From positions 1-64,000 of the forward strand of contig JAKFDA010000054.1 of the NCBI GenBank assembly GCA_036676355.1: a stretch of 64,000 bases of DNA, in the 5' to 3' direction. This DNA is from ZC4RG42 sp036676355 (GTDB lineage: Bacteria > Pseudomonadota > Gammaproteobacteria > Burkholderiales > SG8-39). Both the position numbers and the translations under genes were made by a program. Below, one piece after another: positions 1-7,007 of this stretch (position 1 is the first letter of the stretch; each line of letters opens with the position of its first letter). Under the pieces are notes generated by a model that was not told where the DNA came from, did not search any database, and worked only from the letters and a program-made list of their open reading frames with translations.

Positions 1-237
1 AACTACACTCATTTTTCCAGCGTCGATCTGGATATTCCCGGCGCCGACATCGATCGCCGCAGTTTCGGCGTCGCGTTGCAGGCGGGTGTCGATATTCGTC
101 TGGCCAAGCACTGGTACCTCAACTTCGACGTGAAATACATCGACATCGATACCGATGTGACATTGAACGGGACCAAGCTCACTACGCTGGAAGTGGATCC
201 GATGCTATATAACGTTGGCATCGGCTATCGCTTCTAA
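1..237 (+). CDS. ompW: OmpW family outer-membrane protein (C-terminal fragment)
   Basis: The reading frame is open from base 1 and gives the last 78 residues of a protein ending in Gly-Ile-Gly-Tyr-Arg-Phe. A terminal aromatic residue is the usual outer-membrane beta-barrel insertion signal. The fragment shows alternating hydrophobic strands, including 'LAKHWYLNFDVKYI', which matches the last strands of OmpW: an 8-stranded barrel implicated in uptake of small hydrophobic compounds. The start lies outside the window. A strong hairpin follows the stop. OmpW is the best family match by memory of its C-terminal motif (xYxxxDVKYxxI...GIGYRF); another small barrel family cannot be fully excluded. 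Confidence 0.8.
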   Translation, partial: NYTHFSSVDLDIPGADIDRRSFGVALQAGVDIRLAKHWYLNFDVKYIDIDTDVTLNGTKLTTLEVDPMLYNVGIGYRF

Positions 238-257
238 GTAGCACGCACGCGCCAAAG

Positions 258-290
258 TAAAACGGGCACCGCGAGGCGCCCGTTTGTTTT
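258..290. terminator. Bidirectional intrinsic terminator between ompW and amtB
   Basis: An 8-bp perfect stem (bases 260-267 pairing with 278-285, AAACGGGC/GCCCGTTT) is followed by GTTTT on the plus strand and preceded by an A-rich stretch that reads as a T-run on the minus strand. It sits between two convergent genes and can end both transcripts. Confidence 0.8.
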
Positions 291-302
291 GATCACAAGA
301 AC

Positions 303-1658
303 TCAGGACGAATAAGCGCTTTCGCCGTGCGAGTTGATATCCAGCCCTTCGCGCTCGTGCTCTTCGCTGACCCGCAGGCCGACCAGCATGTCGACGAGTT
401 TGTAAGCGATCAGCGCGACGACAGCGGACCAGGCAATGGTGATCAGCACGCTCTTCGCCTGTATCAGCAGTTGACTCGCGATGACATAGTCCGCGCCCTG
501 CGTGCCACCCAGCCCGGGCGCTGCGAACACGCCGGTGAGCAGCGCGCCGACGATGCCGCCGACGCCGTGCACGCCGAATACATCGAAGGCATCGTCGGCC
601 CGCAGCAAGCGCTTCAGACCGTTCACGCCCCACAGACACAGCGCGCCCGCGATCAATCCGAGGATGATCGCGCCCATCGGGCCGACGAAACCGGCTGCGG
701 GTGTGATTGCCACCAGACCGGCAACCGCGCCCGACGCGGCACCGAGCATTGACGCTTTGCCTTTCGCGAGCGCTTCACCGGCGAGCCAGGATAGTGTCGC
801 GGCACTGGTTGCGACGATGGTATTGATGAAGGCCAGAGATGCGGTGCCGTTGGCCGCCAAGGCGGAGCCGGCATTGAAACCGAACCAGCCCACCCACAGC
901 AGCGAGGCCCCGACCATGGTCAGTGTCAACGAGTGCGGCGGCATGGCTTCCCTGCCGTAGCCGATGCGCTTGCCCAGCACGTAGGCGCCGACCAGCCCGG
1001 CGACGCCCGCGTTGATATGCACGACCGTGCCGCCGGCGAAGTCCAGTGCGCCGTCCTTGAACAAGAGGCCGGCCTCGGCCCAGACCATATGCGCCATCGG
1101 GATATAGCTGAAGGTGAACCACAGCACCGAGAACAGCAACACCGCCGCGAACTTCATGCGCTCGGCGTACGAACCGACGATCAGCGCGCAGGTAATGGCC
1201 GCGAAGGTGGATTGAAACGCGATGAACACGTACTCGGGCAGGGCGCCCGCAAGCGTATCCGGCGTGATGCCCAGCAGGAAGACCTTGTCGAAGGTGCCGA
1301 CGAACGAGTTGCCACCGGCAAAGGTCAGGCTGTAGCCGTAGATACACCACAGAATGGTGATCACCGCGAAGATCGAGAACACCTGCAGCAATACCGACAA
1401 TATGTTCTTGACGCGCGCGAGACCGCCGTAGAACAGCGCGAGGCCGGGGACGGTCATCAGAATCACAAGCATGGTGGACGTCAGCATCCAGGCCACGTCG
1501 CCGTGGTCATAAGCGGATGCCGCGGCGGCCGCAGGCGCCGCTGCTTCCGCCACCGCTTCCGCAACGGGTGCCGCTGTGGGCGTAGCGTCCTGCGCCATGC
1601 CCGGTGCGGCGATGCTCAATGCCACGAACAGGGTCAGTAGAGCGAAGAATCGTTTCAT
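303..1658 (-). CDS. amtB: Ammonium transporter AmtB
   Basis: Trimeric inner-membrane ammonium channel, 451 residues. A cleavable signal peptide (about residues 1-22, ending Gly-Met-Ala) is followed by an Ala/Pro-rich linker and about 11 membrane helices. The twin pore histidines are visible in 'YIPMAHMVWAEAG' and 'VFGVHGVGGIVG'. A good ribosome site (AGGGGAA) precedes the ATG. It lies 11 bp downstream of glnK, the usual glnK-amtB pair, in which the PII protein plugs the channel when nitrogen is plentiful. It is the last gene of a probable torF-glnK-amtB operon with a sigma-54/NtrC control region upstream of torF. Family and role are established knowledge; regulation is inferred from promoter motifs. 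Confidence 0.97.
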   Translation of the reverse strand: MKRFFALLTLFVALSIAAPGMAQDATPTAAPVAEAVAEAAAPAAAAASAYDHGDVAWMLTSTMLVILMTVPGLALFYGGLARVKNILSVLLQVFSIFAVITILWCIYGYSLTFAGGNSFVGTFDKVFLLGITPDTLAGALPEYVFIAFQSTFAAITCALIVGSYAERMKFAAVLLFSVLWFTFSYIPMAHMVWAEAGLLFKDGALDFAGGTVVHINAGVAGLVGAYVLGKRIGYGREAMPPHSLTLTMVGASLLWVGWFGFNAGSALAANGTASLAFINTIVATSAATLSWLAGEALAKGKASMLGAASGAVAGLVAITPAAGFVGPMGAIILGLIAGALCLWGVNGLKRLLRADDAFDVFGVHGVGGIVGALLTGVFAAPGLGGTQGADYVIASQLLIQAKSVLITIAWSAVVALIAYKLVDMLVGLRVSEEHEREGLDINSHGESAYSS

Positions 1659-1669
1659 TGTCGTTCCCC

Positions 1670-2008
1670 TTAAAGCGCTTCGACGCCGGTCTCGCCGGTG
1701 CGGATGCGAATGACCTGCTCGAGATCGAAGACAAAAATCTTGCCGTCGCCGATTTTTCCGGTATTGGCCGATTTCTCGACCGCTTCGATGGTCTGTTCAA
1801 GCAGATCGTCATCAATGGCCGCTTCGATTTTCACCTTGGGCAGAAAATCGACCACGTATTCCGCGCCGCGATACAGCTCGGTATGACCCTTCTGACGACC
1901 GAAGCCTTTTACTTCGGTCACGGTGATGCCCTGCACGCCGATGGCCGAGAGGGCTTCACGCACTTCGTCAAGCTTGAACGGCTTGATGATGGCGGTGACG
2001 AGTTTCAT
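1670..2008 (-). CDS. glnK: PII nitrogen regulatory protein GlnK
   Basis: A full-length 112-residue PII signal protein. It senses ATP/ADP and 2-oxoglutarate and binds AmtB and nitrogen-control proteins. The T-loop contains Tyr51 ('RGAEYVVD'), the residue uridylylated by GlnD, and the C-terminal region carries the conserved 'TGKIGDGKIFV' motif. A ribosome site (AAGGAA) precedes the ATG. It is immediately upstream of amtB and 30 bp downstream of the TorF-like porin gene. Linkage to amtB favours GlnK over GlnB; sequence alone does not separate them sharply. Confidence 0.96.
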   Translation of the reverse strand: MKLVTAIIKPFKLDEVREALSAIGVQGITVTEVKGFGRQKGHTELYRGAEYVVDFLPKVKIEAAIDDDLLEQTIEAVEKSANTGKIGDGKIFVFDLEQVIRIRTGETGVEAL

Positions 2009-2038
2009 GATGATTCCTTATAGAAACGAGATGGCGCG

Positions 2039-2776
2039 TTAGAACGTTTTGCCGACGGAGAAAACGACCGTTGTGTCACCGAGGTCGCCGTAGAAGTCGT
2101 CATCGGCGTCGGTGCCGGCCACGGCGGCACCGAGCAGCCAGCCCTTCAGGTCGTAGATCACACCGAGCCGGTAGTCGAAATAGTCGGCATCAGGCGTGTC
2201 CTTCACGTCCTGGTAACCGGCATGCGCAACGAGTGAGAGCTTGTCCACCAGCGGGAATGCGCCGTTGAGTTCGTAGTAGAGCGATCCCTTAGCATCGTCG
2301 CTGCCGAACCAATCGTGCGAGATGCCGTACCAGGTCTTGAAACTGACCGGTCCGTAGGCCACGCCTGCATAGGCTTCGGTGGTGTCGTAGCGCTGGTTCG
2401 TTCCTTCTATTTTGGCGCCCGGGTAGTAGTACTGCAGCACGCCGATATCGAAGGTGAAATCGCGGTAGGTCGGCTTGAAGCCGGCATAAAGATCCATTTC
2501 CAGACCTGCGCCACCGTTGTAAAGGTCGGTCGTAACGCTCGAGTTCCAGTTGCCGATATAGAAGCCGCTGGAATGCGTGTAGTCGAAACCACCCTGAATT
2601 GCGGGATCGCGATCGGTCTGCGAGATGCCGCGGAAGCGGTAGTCCGACACGAGCGAGAAATTGCCGGTGAGTGTGTGGGGCGAGCTTTCTGCCGCGGGTG
2701 CGGCGGCCTGCGCCAGTGCAGCGCCCGGTGCACCGAGCGCTGCCGCGACAACGATAGCGAGCAAGCGTTTATTCAC
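2039..2776 (-). CDS. TorF family putative porin
   Basis: A secreted outer-membrane protein of 245 residues with a signal peptide ('KRLLAIVVAAALGAPGAALAQA') and then a beta-rich body starting 'LTGNFSLVSDYRFRGISQTD', the hallmark of the TorF/conserved porin family (TIGR02001-type). It ends Val-Gly-Lys-Thr-Phe, an outer-membrane insertion signal. I chose the GTG at 2776: AAGAGG at 2783-2788 lies 6 bp upstream and the signal peptide then starts properly. An in-frame ATG at 2806 falls on the predicted transcription start and lacks a ribosome site. It is first in the operon with glnK and amtB, so a role in uptake of ammonium or another nitrogen source is plausible but inferred. Confidence 0.85.
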   Translation of the reverse strand: MNKRLLAIVVAAALGAPGAALAQAAAPAAESSPHTLTGNFSLVSDYRFRGISQTDRDPAIQGGFDYTHSSGFYIGNWNSSVTTDLYNGGAGLEMDLYAGFKPTYRDFTFDIGVLQYYYPGAKIEGTNQRYDTTEAYAGVAYGPVSFKTWYGISHDWFGSDDAKGSLYYELNGAFPLVDKLSLVAHAGYQDVKDTPDADYFDYRLGVIYDLKGWLLGAAVAGTDADDDFYGDLGDTTVVFSVGKTF

Positions 2777-2815
2777 GTGAGGCCTCTTGCAATGCGTGGA
2801 TGACAAGCGGCCTTC

Positions 2816-2831
2816 AGCACTAGCCGTGCCA
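2816..2831 (-). promoter_or_regulatory. Sigma-54 (-24/-12) promoter of the torF-glnK-amtB operon
   Basis: The minus strand reads TGGCACGGCTAGTGCT, against the consensus TGGCACG-N4-TTGCW: the only mismatch outside the N4 is the first T of TTGC. The invariant GG and GC are exactly 10 bp apart. The predicted start site near 2805 leaves a leader of about 29 nt with a ribosome site in front of the GTG at 2776. Confidence 0.8.
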
Positions 2832-2895
2832 GAGAAAAATTGCTTTTAATTCAGTGTGCTGTGCATATGGCTACGGGCTTTTTGGGCCGTGGCTC

Positions 2896-2910
2896 GCACT
2901 GGCGCGGGGC
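2896..2910. promoter_or_regulatory. Possible second, weaker NtrC site
   Basis: GCACT-N5-GGGGC is an imperfect version of GCACC-N5-GGTGC. Its centre is 31 bp (about three helical turns) from the strong site, like paired enhancers at glnA. It is about 98 bp upstream of the predicted start site. It is weak alone. Confidence 0.4.
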
Positions 2911-2926
2911 GGGCCTTTCCGGTTGC

Positions 2927-2941
2927 GCACCATGTCGGTGC
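2927..2941. promoter_or_regulatory. NtrC enhancer-like palindrome
   Basis: GCACC-ATGTC-GGTGC is a perfect NtrC-type dyad (consensus GCACC-N5-GGTGC). It is centred about 129 bp upstream of the predicted sigma-54 start site, a normal enhancer distance. It lies in the intergenic region shared with the divergent ubiK. Confidence 0.75.
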
Positions 2942-3010
2942 CACACCGATCAGGCGCGAATTTGGCGAGAAATCGCTGTGCTAGACTGGCTCGCGCTTGA
3001 GAGGACCACC

Positions 3011-3256
3011 ATGCCCGCAAACGATTTTCTCGACGAACTGAATCGCCGCGTCAGCGAAATATTCGCGCAGAGTCCGGCGAAGGATATCGAGCGCAATGTG
3101 CGCGCGATGCTGACCTCAATGTTCGCGCGCCTCGATCTGGTGACGCGCGAAGAGTTCGATGTACAGGCCGAGTTGCTGGCCCGCACGCGCGAAAAGCTGA
3201 TCGAGCTGGAAACGCGCGTCGCGGCGCTTGAAGCCGACCAACCGCCGACGGATTGA
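3011..3256 (+). CDS. ubiK: Ubiquinone biosynthesis accessory factor UbiK
   Basis: A small 81-residue protein of the YqiC/BMFP family. UbiK binds UbiJ and helps the aerobic ubiquinone-synthesis complex reach its lipid-soluble substrates. The sequence has an amphipathic N-terminal half ('FLDELNRRVSEIFAQSPAKD') and a C-terminal coiled coil rich in Leu/Glu/Arg ('LLARTREKLIELETRVAALE'), which is the family architecture; length is typical. A GAGAGGA ribosome site 5-6 bp upstream fixes the ATG at 3011; the frame extends further upstream but that part lacks support. A TAGACT -10-like hexamer lies at 2981-2989. It is 6 bp from comM and divergent from the nitrogen operon. Its partner gene ubiJ is at 58671-59261. 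Confidence 0.93.
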   Translation: MPANDFLDELNRRVSEIFAQSPAKDIERNVRAMLTSMFARLDLVTREEFDVQAELLARTREKLIELETRVAALEADQPPTD

Positions 3257-3262
3257 GCGCGC

Positions 3263-4759
3263 ATGGCGCTCGCGGTGCTGCATAGTCGCGCACTCACGGG
3301 GGTCGATGCGCCACCGGTCTCGGTCGAAGTCCATCTGGCCAACGGTCTGCCGAGCTTCACCATCGTCGGCTTGCCCGACACTGAAGTGAAAGAAGCGAAG
3401 GATCGCGTGCGCGCAGCACTGGTCAACTGCCGCTTCGAATTTCCCGCACGCCGTATCACCGTCAATCTCGCCCCCGCCGATCTGCCCAAGGAAAGCGGCC
3501 GCTTCGATCTGCCGATCGCGCTGGGTATTCTCGCCGCCTCGCAGCAATTGCCGCTCGATGGTCTCGACGCTTACGAGTTCGCCGGCGAGCTTTCACTCTC
3601 CGGTGAGTTGCGCGCGATTCGCGGGGCGCTGGCAATGACGTATCGCGCTGCACGCAGTGGCCGCAGCTTCATCCTGCCGCGGGCGAGCGCCGGCGAAGCG
3701 GCGCTGGTGCGTGATGCCCGGGTTCATGCGGCCGGGACCTTGCTTGACGTATATGCGCATCTGACCGATCGGCAGGCGTTGCCGCTGACCGAGGCCGAGG
3801 TCGCGCGGCCGATGTCGTTCTATCCCGATCTAGCCGATGTGAAGGGTCAGATGCAAGCCAGGCGTGCGATGGAAATCGCCGCAGCCGGTCGCCACAGTGT
3901 GCTGCTGATGGGACCGCCGGGAACGGGCAAATCGATGCTCGCGGCTCGATTGCCCGGGCTCCTGCCGGCGATGACGGAAGAAGAAGCGTTGGAAATCGCC
4001 GCGTTGCAATCGCTCGCGCAGCAGGGCTTCGCGCGGGAAAAATGGCGGCAGCGCCCTTTCCGTGCGCCGCATCACACCGCATCGGCCGTCGCGCTGGTCG
4101 GTGGCGGCAGCGATCCGCGCCCCGGCGAAATCTCGTTGGCACATCAAGGCATCCTTTTTCTCGACGAGTTGCCGGAATTCGACCGGCGTGTGCTCGAAGT
4201 CCTGCGTGAGCCGCTTGAATCGGGGCGCGTGTCGATTTCGCGCGCCGCGCGGCAGGCGGAATTTCCTGCGCGCTTTCAACTCGTGGCGGCCATGAATCCC
4301 TGCCCGTGCGGCTATCTCGGTCACCAGAACGGTCGTTGTCGCTGCACCCCGGATCAGGTCGCCCGATATCGCGGCAAGTTGTCGGGTCCGCTACTCGACC
4401 GCATCGACATGCACGTCGAAGTGCCGGCCGTCGCGCACCAAGAACTGACCGATCGCGGCACGCAGGAATCCAGCGCCGCGGTGCGTGAGCGCGTCGAGCG
4501 TGCCTACGCGCTGCAACTACAACGTCAGCAACGACCGAATTCGCAACTCAGTACGCAGGACATCGAGCAGCATTGCGCGGTGGATGCAGCGGCACAGAGC
4601 ATGTTGAAGATGGCCGTTGCGCGGCTGAATCTTTCCGCACGCGGCTATCATCGCGTATTGCGGCTTGCACGCACGATCGCCGATCTCGCCGGCGCGCAAA
4701 ACATCGCGACGGTGCACGTCGCCGAAGCGATTCAATATCGCCGCTTCGCCAGCGAGTAG
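3263..4759 (+). CDS. comM: ComM/YifB family Mg-chelatase-like AAA+ ATPase
   Basis: 498 residues. ComM is a hexameric helicase that drives branch migration during integration of incoming single-stranded DNA in natural transformation. Domains: N-terminal Lon-protease-like fold ('GLPSFTIVGLPDTEVKEAKDRVRAAL'), AAA+ core with Walker A GPPGTGKS at 217-224 and Walker B ILFLDE near 297-302, the Cys-rich 'NPCPCGYLGH...CRCTPDQ' motif, and the C-terminal Mg-chelatase domain with 'ARGYHRVLRLARTIADL'. Length is normal. It is 6 bp after ubiK and so probably cotranscribed. With type IV pilus genes in the window it would fit a DNA-uptake capacity, but no uptake genes are seen here. Confidence 0.95.
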   Translation: MALAVLHSRALTGVDAPPVSVEVHLANGLPSFTIVGLPDTEVKEAKDRVRAALVNCRFEFPARRITVNLAPADLPKESGRFDLPIALGILAASQQLPLDGLDAYEFAGELSLSGELRAIRGALAMTYRAARSGRSFILPRASAGEAALVRDARVHAAGTLLDVYAHLTDRQALPLTEAEVARPMSFYPDLADVKGQMQARRAMEIAAAGRHSVLLMGPPGTGKSMLAARLPGLLPAMTEEEALEIAALQSLAQQGFAREKWRQRPFRAPHHTASAVALVGGGSDPRPGEISLAHQGILFLDELPEFDRRVLEVLREPLESGRVSISRAARQAEFPARFQLVAAMNPCPCGYLGHQNGRCRCTPDQVARYRGKLSGPLLDRIDMHVEVPAVAHQELTDRGTQESSAAVRERVERAYALQLQRQQRPNSQLSTQDIEQHCAVDAAAQSMLKMAVARLNLSARGYHRVLRLARTIADLAGAQNIATVHVAEAIQYRRFASE

Positions 4760-4783
4760 GCGAAGCGCTTAACACTCGACACT

Positions 4784-5611
4784 ATGGCCACTTACGCAAT
4801 CGGCGATCTGCAGGGCTGCCTCGACCCGCTGCAAGCGCTGCTGCGAAAAATTCAGTTCGATCCGAAGCGCGATGCGCTCTGGTTTACCGGCGATCTGGTG
4901 AATCGCGGTCCGCAATCACTCGAGACGTTGCGCTTCGTGCGCGATCTCGGCGATTGCGCCGTAACCGTCCAGGGCAATCACGATCTGCACCTGCTCGCCG
5001 TGGCACAGGGCTTCGGCAAGTTGCGCGCGGACGATACGCTGAGCGACATCCTCGCCGCGCCCGATCGCGAGGACCTGCTGGACTGGCTGCGTCGCCGACC
5101 GATGCTGCATGTCGACGATGACTACGTGCTGGTGCATGCCGGTCTGTTGCCGTCGTGGAGTGTCGCGCAGGCGCGCGATCTCGCCGCCGAAGTCGAAGAA
5201 CAATTGCGCGGGACGAACTACGTCGATTTTCTTGCGCAGATGTATGGCGGCACACCCGATCGCTGGGACGATGCCTTACGCGGCATGGAGCGTTGGCGGG
5301 TTGTGGTCAATGCGATGACGCGCATGCGTTTCTGCACGGTCGATGGCGTGATGGAGTTTCACGGCAAGGGTGAAGTGCACAAAGCGCCGCCCGGTTTCAT
5401 GCCGTGGTTTGAAGTGCCCGATCGCGCGAGTCGCGCATCGACCGTGGTGTTCGGCCACTGGTCGGCGCTCGGTCTGCTCACGCGTCCTGATCTGTTGGGT
5501 CTGGATAGCGGCTGTGTCTGGGGCGGCCGGCTGACGGCGGTGCGCCTGGAAGATCGTCGCGTGTTTCAGTGCGACTGTGCGGCAGCGGCAGACCCAATGC
5601 GCGAGCGATAG
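4784..5611 (+). CDS. apaH: Symmetrical bis(5'-nucleosyl)-tetraphosphatase (Ap4A hydrolase)
   Basis: 275 residues. ApaH splits Ap4A into two ADP and can remove nucleoside-tetraphosphate caps from RNA. Metallophosphoesterase motifs are present: GDLQG at 7-11, GDLVNRGP at 36-43 and GNHD at 64-67, with later His residues in 'VLVHAGLLPSW' and 'VVFGHWSALG'. Length matches the family. It lies 24 bp downstream of comM, on the same strand. Its last 134 bp overlap the 3' end of the convergent acyltransferase gene. Confidence 0.96.
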   Translation: MATYAIGDLQGCLDPLQALLRKIQFDPKRDALWFTGDLVNRGPQSLETLRFVRDLGDCAVTVQGNHDLHLLAVAQGFGKLRADDTLSDILAAPDREDLLDWLRRRPMLHVDDDYVLVHAGLLPSWSVAQARDLAAEVEEQLRGTNYVDFLAQMYGGTPDRWDDALRGMERWRVVVNAMTRMRFCTVDGVMEFHGKGEVHKAPPGFMPWFEVPDRASRASTVVFGHWSALGLLTRPDLLGLDSGCVWGGRLTAVRLEDRRVFQCDCAAAADPMRER

Positions 5612-6338
5612 CGCTCTCGCTTGCGCGCGCTAGGGCGCGACGATTGACATCCTGTGTCGATAGCGGTGCGGTGATGTGCAGTTCCGCGGTGAGGCGGGGC
5701 TGCGAAACAATGCGCCACAGCGATTCCACAAAACTCATGTCGTCGATGTAATTCGCCGCATCGGTGCGCATACCGTCCGGCGTTCTGTAGCGTATGCCGA
5801 CCGGCAGCAGCGCCGCTTCGGCATCGATGGCCGGCTGCAGCAACGCGGCGTGGAAGTGGGCAAGGCCGTCGCCGGCGGAAGTGGTGCCTTCGGGAAACAC
5901 TGCCACGATGCGGCCCGAGGCGAGCGTCTGCGCGATGCGTTCATTGGTGCGGCGCGCGTGCGTGCGGCTGCCGCGCGAGATGAACAGCGTGCCGACGCCG
6001 TCGACCAGCGACCCGAGCAACGGCCACTCGCGGATATCGGATTTCGCCACGAATACCCCGGGCCGCTGCGCATGAATGATGAAAATGTCGAGCCACGACA
6101 CGTGATTGGCGACGATCATGCATTGCCGCGGTTGTTGCTGCGGCGATTCCTGAACACGGACATCGACCGCCAGCAGCGTCAGCAGGTGGCGCGACCAGCG
6201 TTCGATCTCGCGATCCTGTTCGGCGGTGCTCAGATACGAGAAGCGTTTGCGCACGATGCGCCGTCCGCGCAGCAAATGCACGACAAGGCGCACGATGCGG
6301 TAAACGCGGCGGTGTACGGGTGTGGTGGGTGCGGACAT
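5478..6338 (-). CDS. Lysophospholipid (1-acylglycerol-3-phosphate-type) acyltransferase
   Basis: 286 residues, PlsC-like membrane-associated acyltransferase that moves a fatty acyl chain onto a lysophospholipid. The catalytic NHxxxxD box is NHVSWLD (78-84) and the substrate-binding motif is FPEGTTS (148-154); 'SRGSRTHARR' gives the middle block. The conserved domain ends near residue 230. The remaining ~44 residues, rich in Arg/Pro/Asp, are encoded antisense to the 3' end of apaH and may be a read-through tail rather than a functional domain. The exact acceptor lipid cannot be read from the sequence; an ornithine-lipid acyltransferase is possible. Confidence 0.85.
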   Translation of the reverse strand: MSAPTTPVHRRVYRIVRLVVHLLRGRRIVRKRFSYLSTAEQDREIERWSRHLLTLLAVDVRVQESPQQQPRQCMIVANHVSWLDIFIIHAQRPGVFVAKSDIREWPLLGSLVDGVGTLFISRGSRTHARRTNERIAQTLASGRIVAVFPEGTTSAGDGLAHFHAALLQPAIDAEAALLPVGIRYRTPDGMRTDAANYIDDMSFVESLWRIVSQPRLTAELHITAPLSTQDVNRRALARASESAIARALGLPLPHSRTETRDDLPGAPPSAGRPRHSRYPDPTDQDA

Positions 6339-6410
6339 GACGAGCGGCGATTGTATCGCCGCTCCGGGTTCGCACTGCGCGTCGTGAAGCGCGCTGATCG
6401 AGGGCTTGCC

Positions 6411-6548
6411 CTAGGGAAGCTCTGATCAAGGTTGTTTGATCGAGGTTGTCGCCAGTTCGTTACGCATAAGCGATTGATTGCTTTGTCCTCGCTCGTACGG
6501 CTTCGCGCACTCGCGACCATCCTCGGCGCTTAATCAGACATTCCCTAG
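6411..6548. mobile_element. MITE-like element with 19-bp terminal inverted repeats
   Basis: CTAGGGAAGCTCTGATCAA at 6411-6429 is repeated in inverted form at 6530-6548 with 3 mismatches, enclosing about 100 bp without coding sign. CTAG marks both outer ends. The right end contains the stop codon (6545-6547) of the lipoprotein gene. Part of the interior (6488-6537) resembles a stretch beside hemL. Size and structure suggest a non-autonomous insertion element or interspersed palindromic repeat; no transposase is present. Confidence 0.55.
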
Positions 6549-6994
6549 TGCGTGACGCGCGTAACACCGCCTTGCGATACGAGGCGCACGCGTTCGCCGA
6601 CCTGGAACGTTTCGTCGGCTTCTTGCACGATGGCGCGGATATCGCCGTTGTCCAGACGTACCGTGAGCTCGACTCCGTCCCTGCGGGTGATGCCCTCTTC
6701 CGCCGCCGAGCCCGCCAATCCGCCTGCCACGGCGCCCAGCACAGCAGCCACCGCGCTGCCGCGACCGCCGCCGATGGACGAGCCGGCGATGCCGCCGACG
6801 GCGCCGCCTGCAATCGTGCCGACCGGCGTCTTGGTTCCTTCGAGCCTGACCGAGCGTACGCTTTCGAGCGTGCCCATGCGCACCGTCGCTTCGCGACGCG
6901 CTTCGTCGCGCGAGTAAACGCTGCCCGAATTACTGTGCGCGCAACCGGCGAGAATGACTGCGACCATTACTGCGGTGAGGATTCTGAAATTCAA
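6545..6994 (-). CDS. Glycine-zipper 2TM-domain lipoprotein
   Basis: 149 residues from a TTG start. The start is set by AAGGAG six bases upstream, and gives a short lipoprotein signal with lipobox ILAGC (Cys18). An upstream in-frame ATG lies inside the neighbouring kinase gene and is unlikely. After the Cys comes a linker, then a glycine-zipper segment (about residues 55-97, repeated GGAVGG/GSSIGG/GAVAGG), and a C-terminal domain 'VELTVRLDNGDIRAIVQ...VGERVRLV' like SlyB/Pcp-type outer-membrane lipoproteins. The probable role is envelope integrity; the exact function is unknown. The stop codon is inside the terminal repeat of the adjacent MITE-like element. Confidence 0.82.
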   Translation of the reverse strand: MNFRILTAVMVAVILAGCAHSNSGSVYSRDEARREATVRMGTLESVRSVRLEGTKTPVGTIAGGAVGGIAGSSIGGGRGSAVAAVLGAVAGGLAGSAAEEGITRRDGVELTVRLDNGDIRAIVQEADETFQVGERVRLVSQGGVTRVTH

Positions 6995-7007
6995 TTCCTG
7001 CTCCTTG

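Noticed and set aside
2840..3010. N-terminal extension of ubiK
   Set aside because: The frame is open, but it overlaps the NtrC/sigma-54 region and the conserved start with a ribosome site is at 3011.
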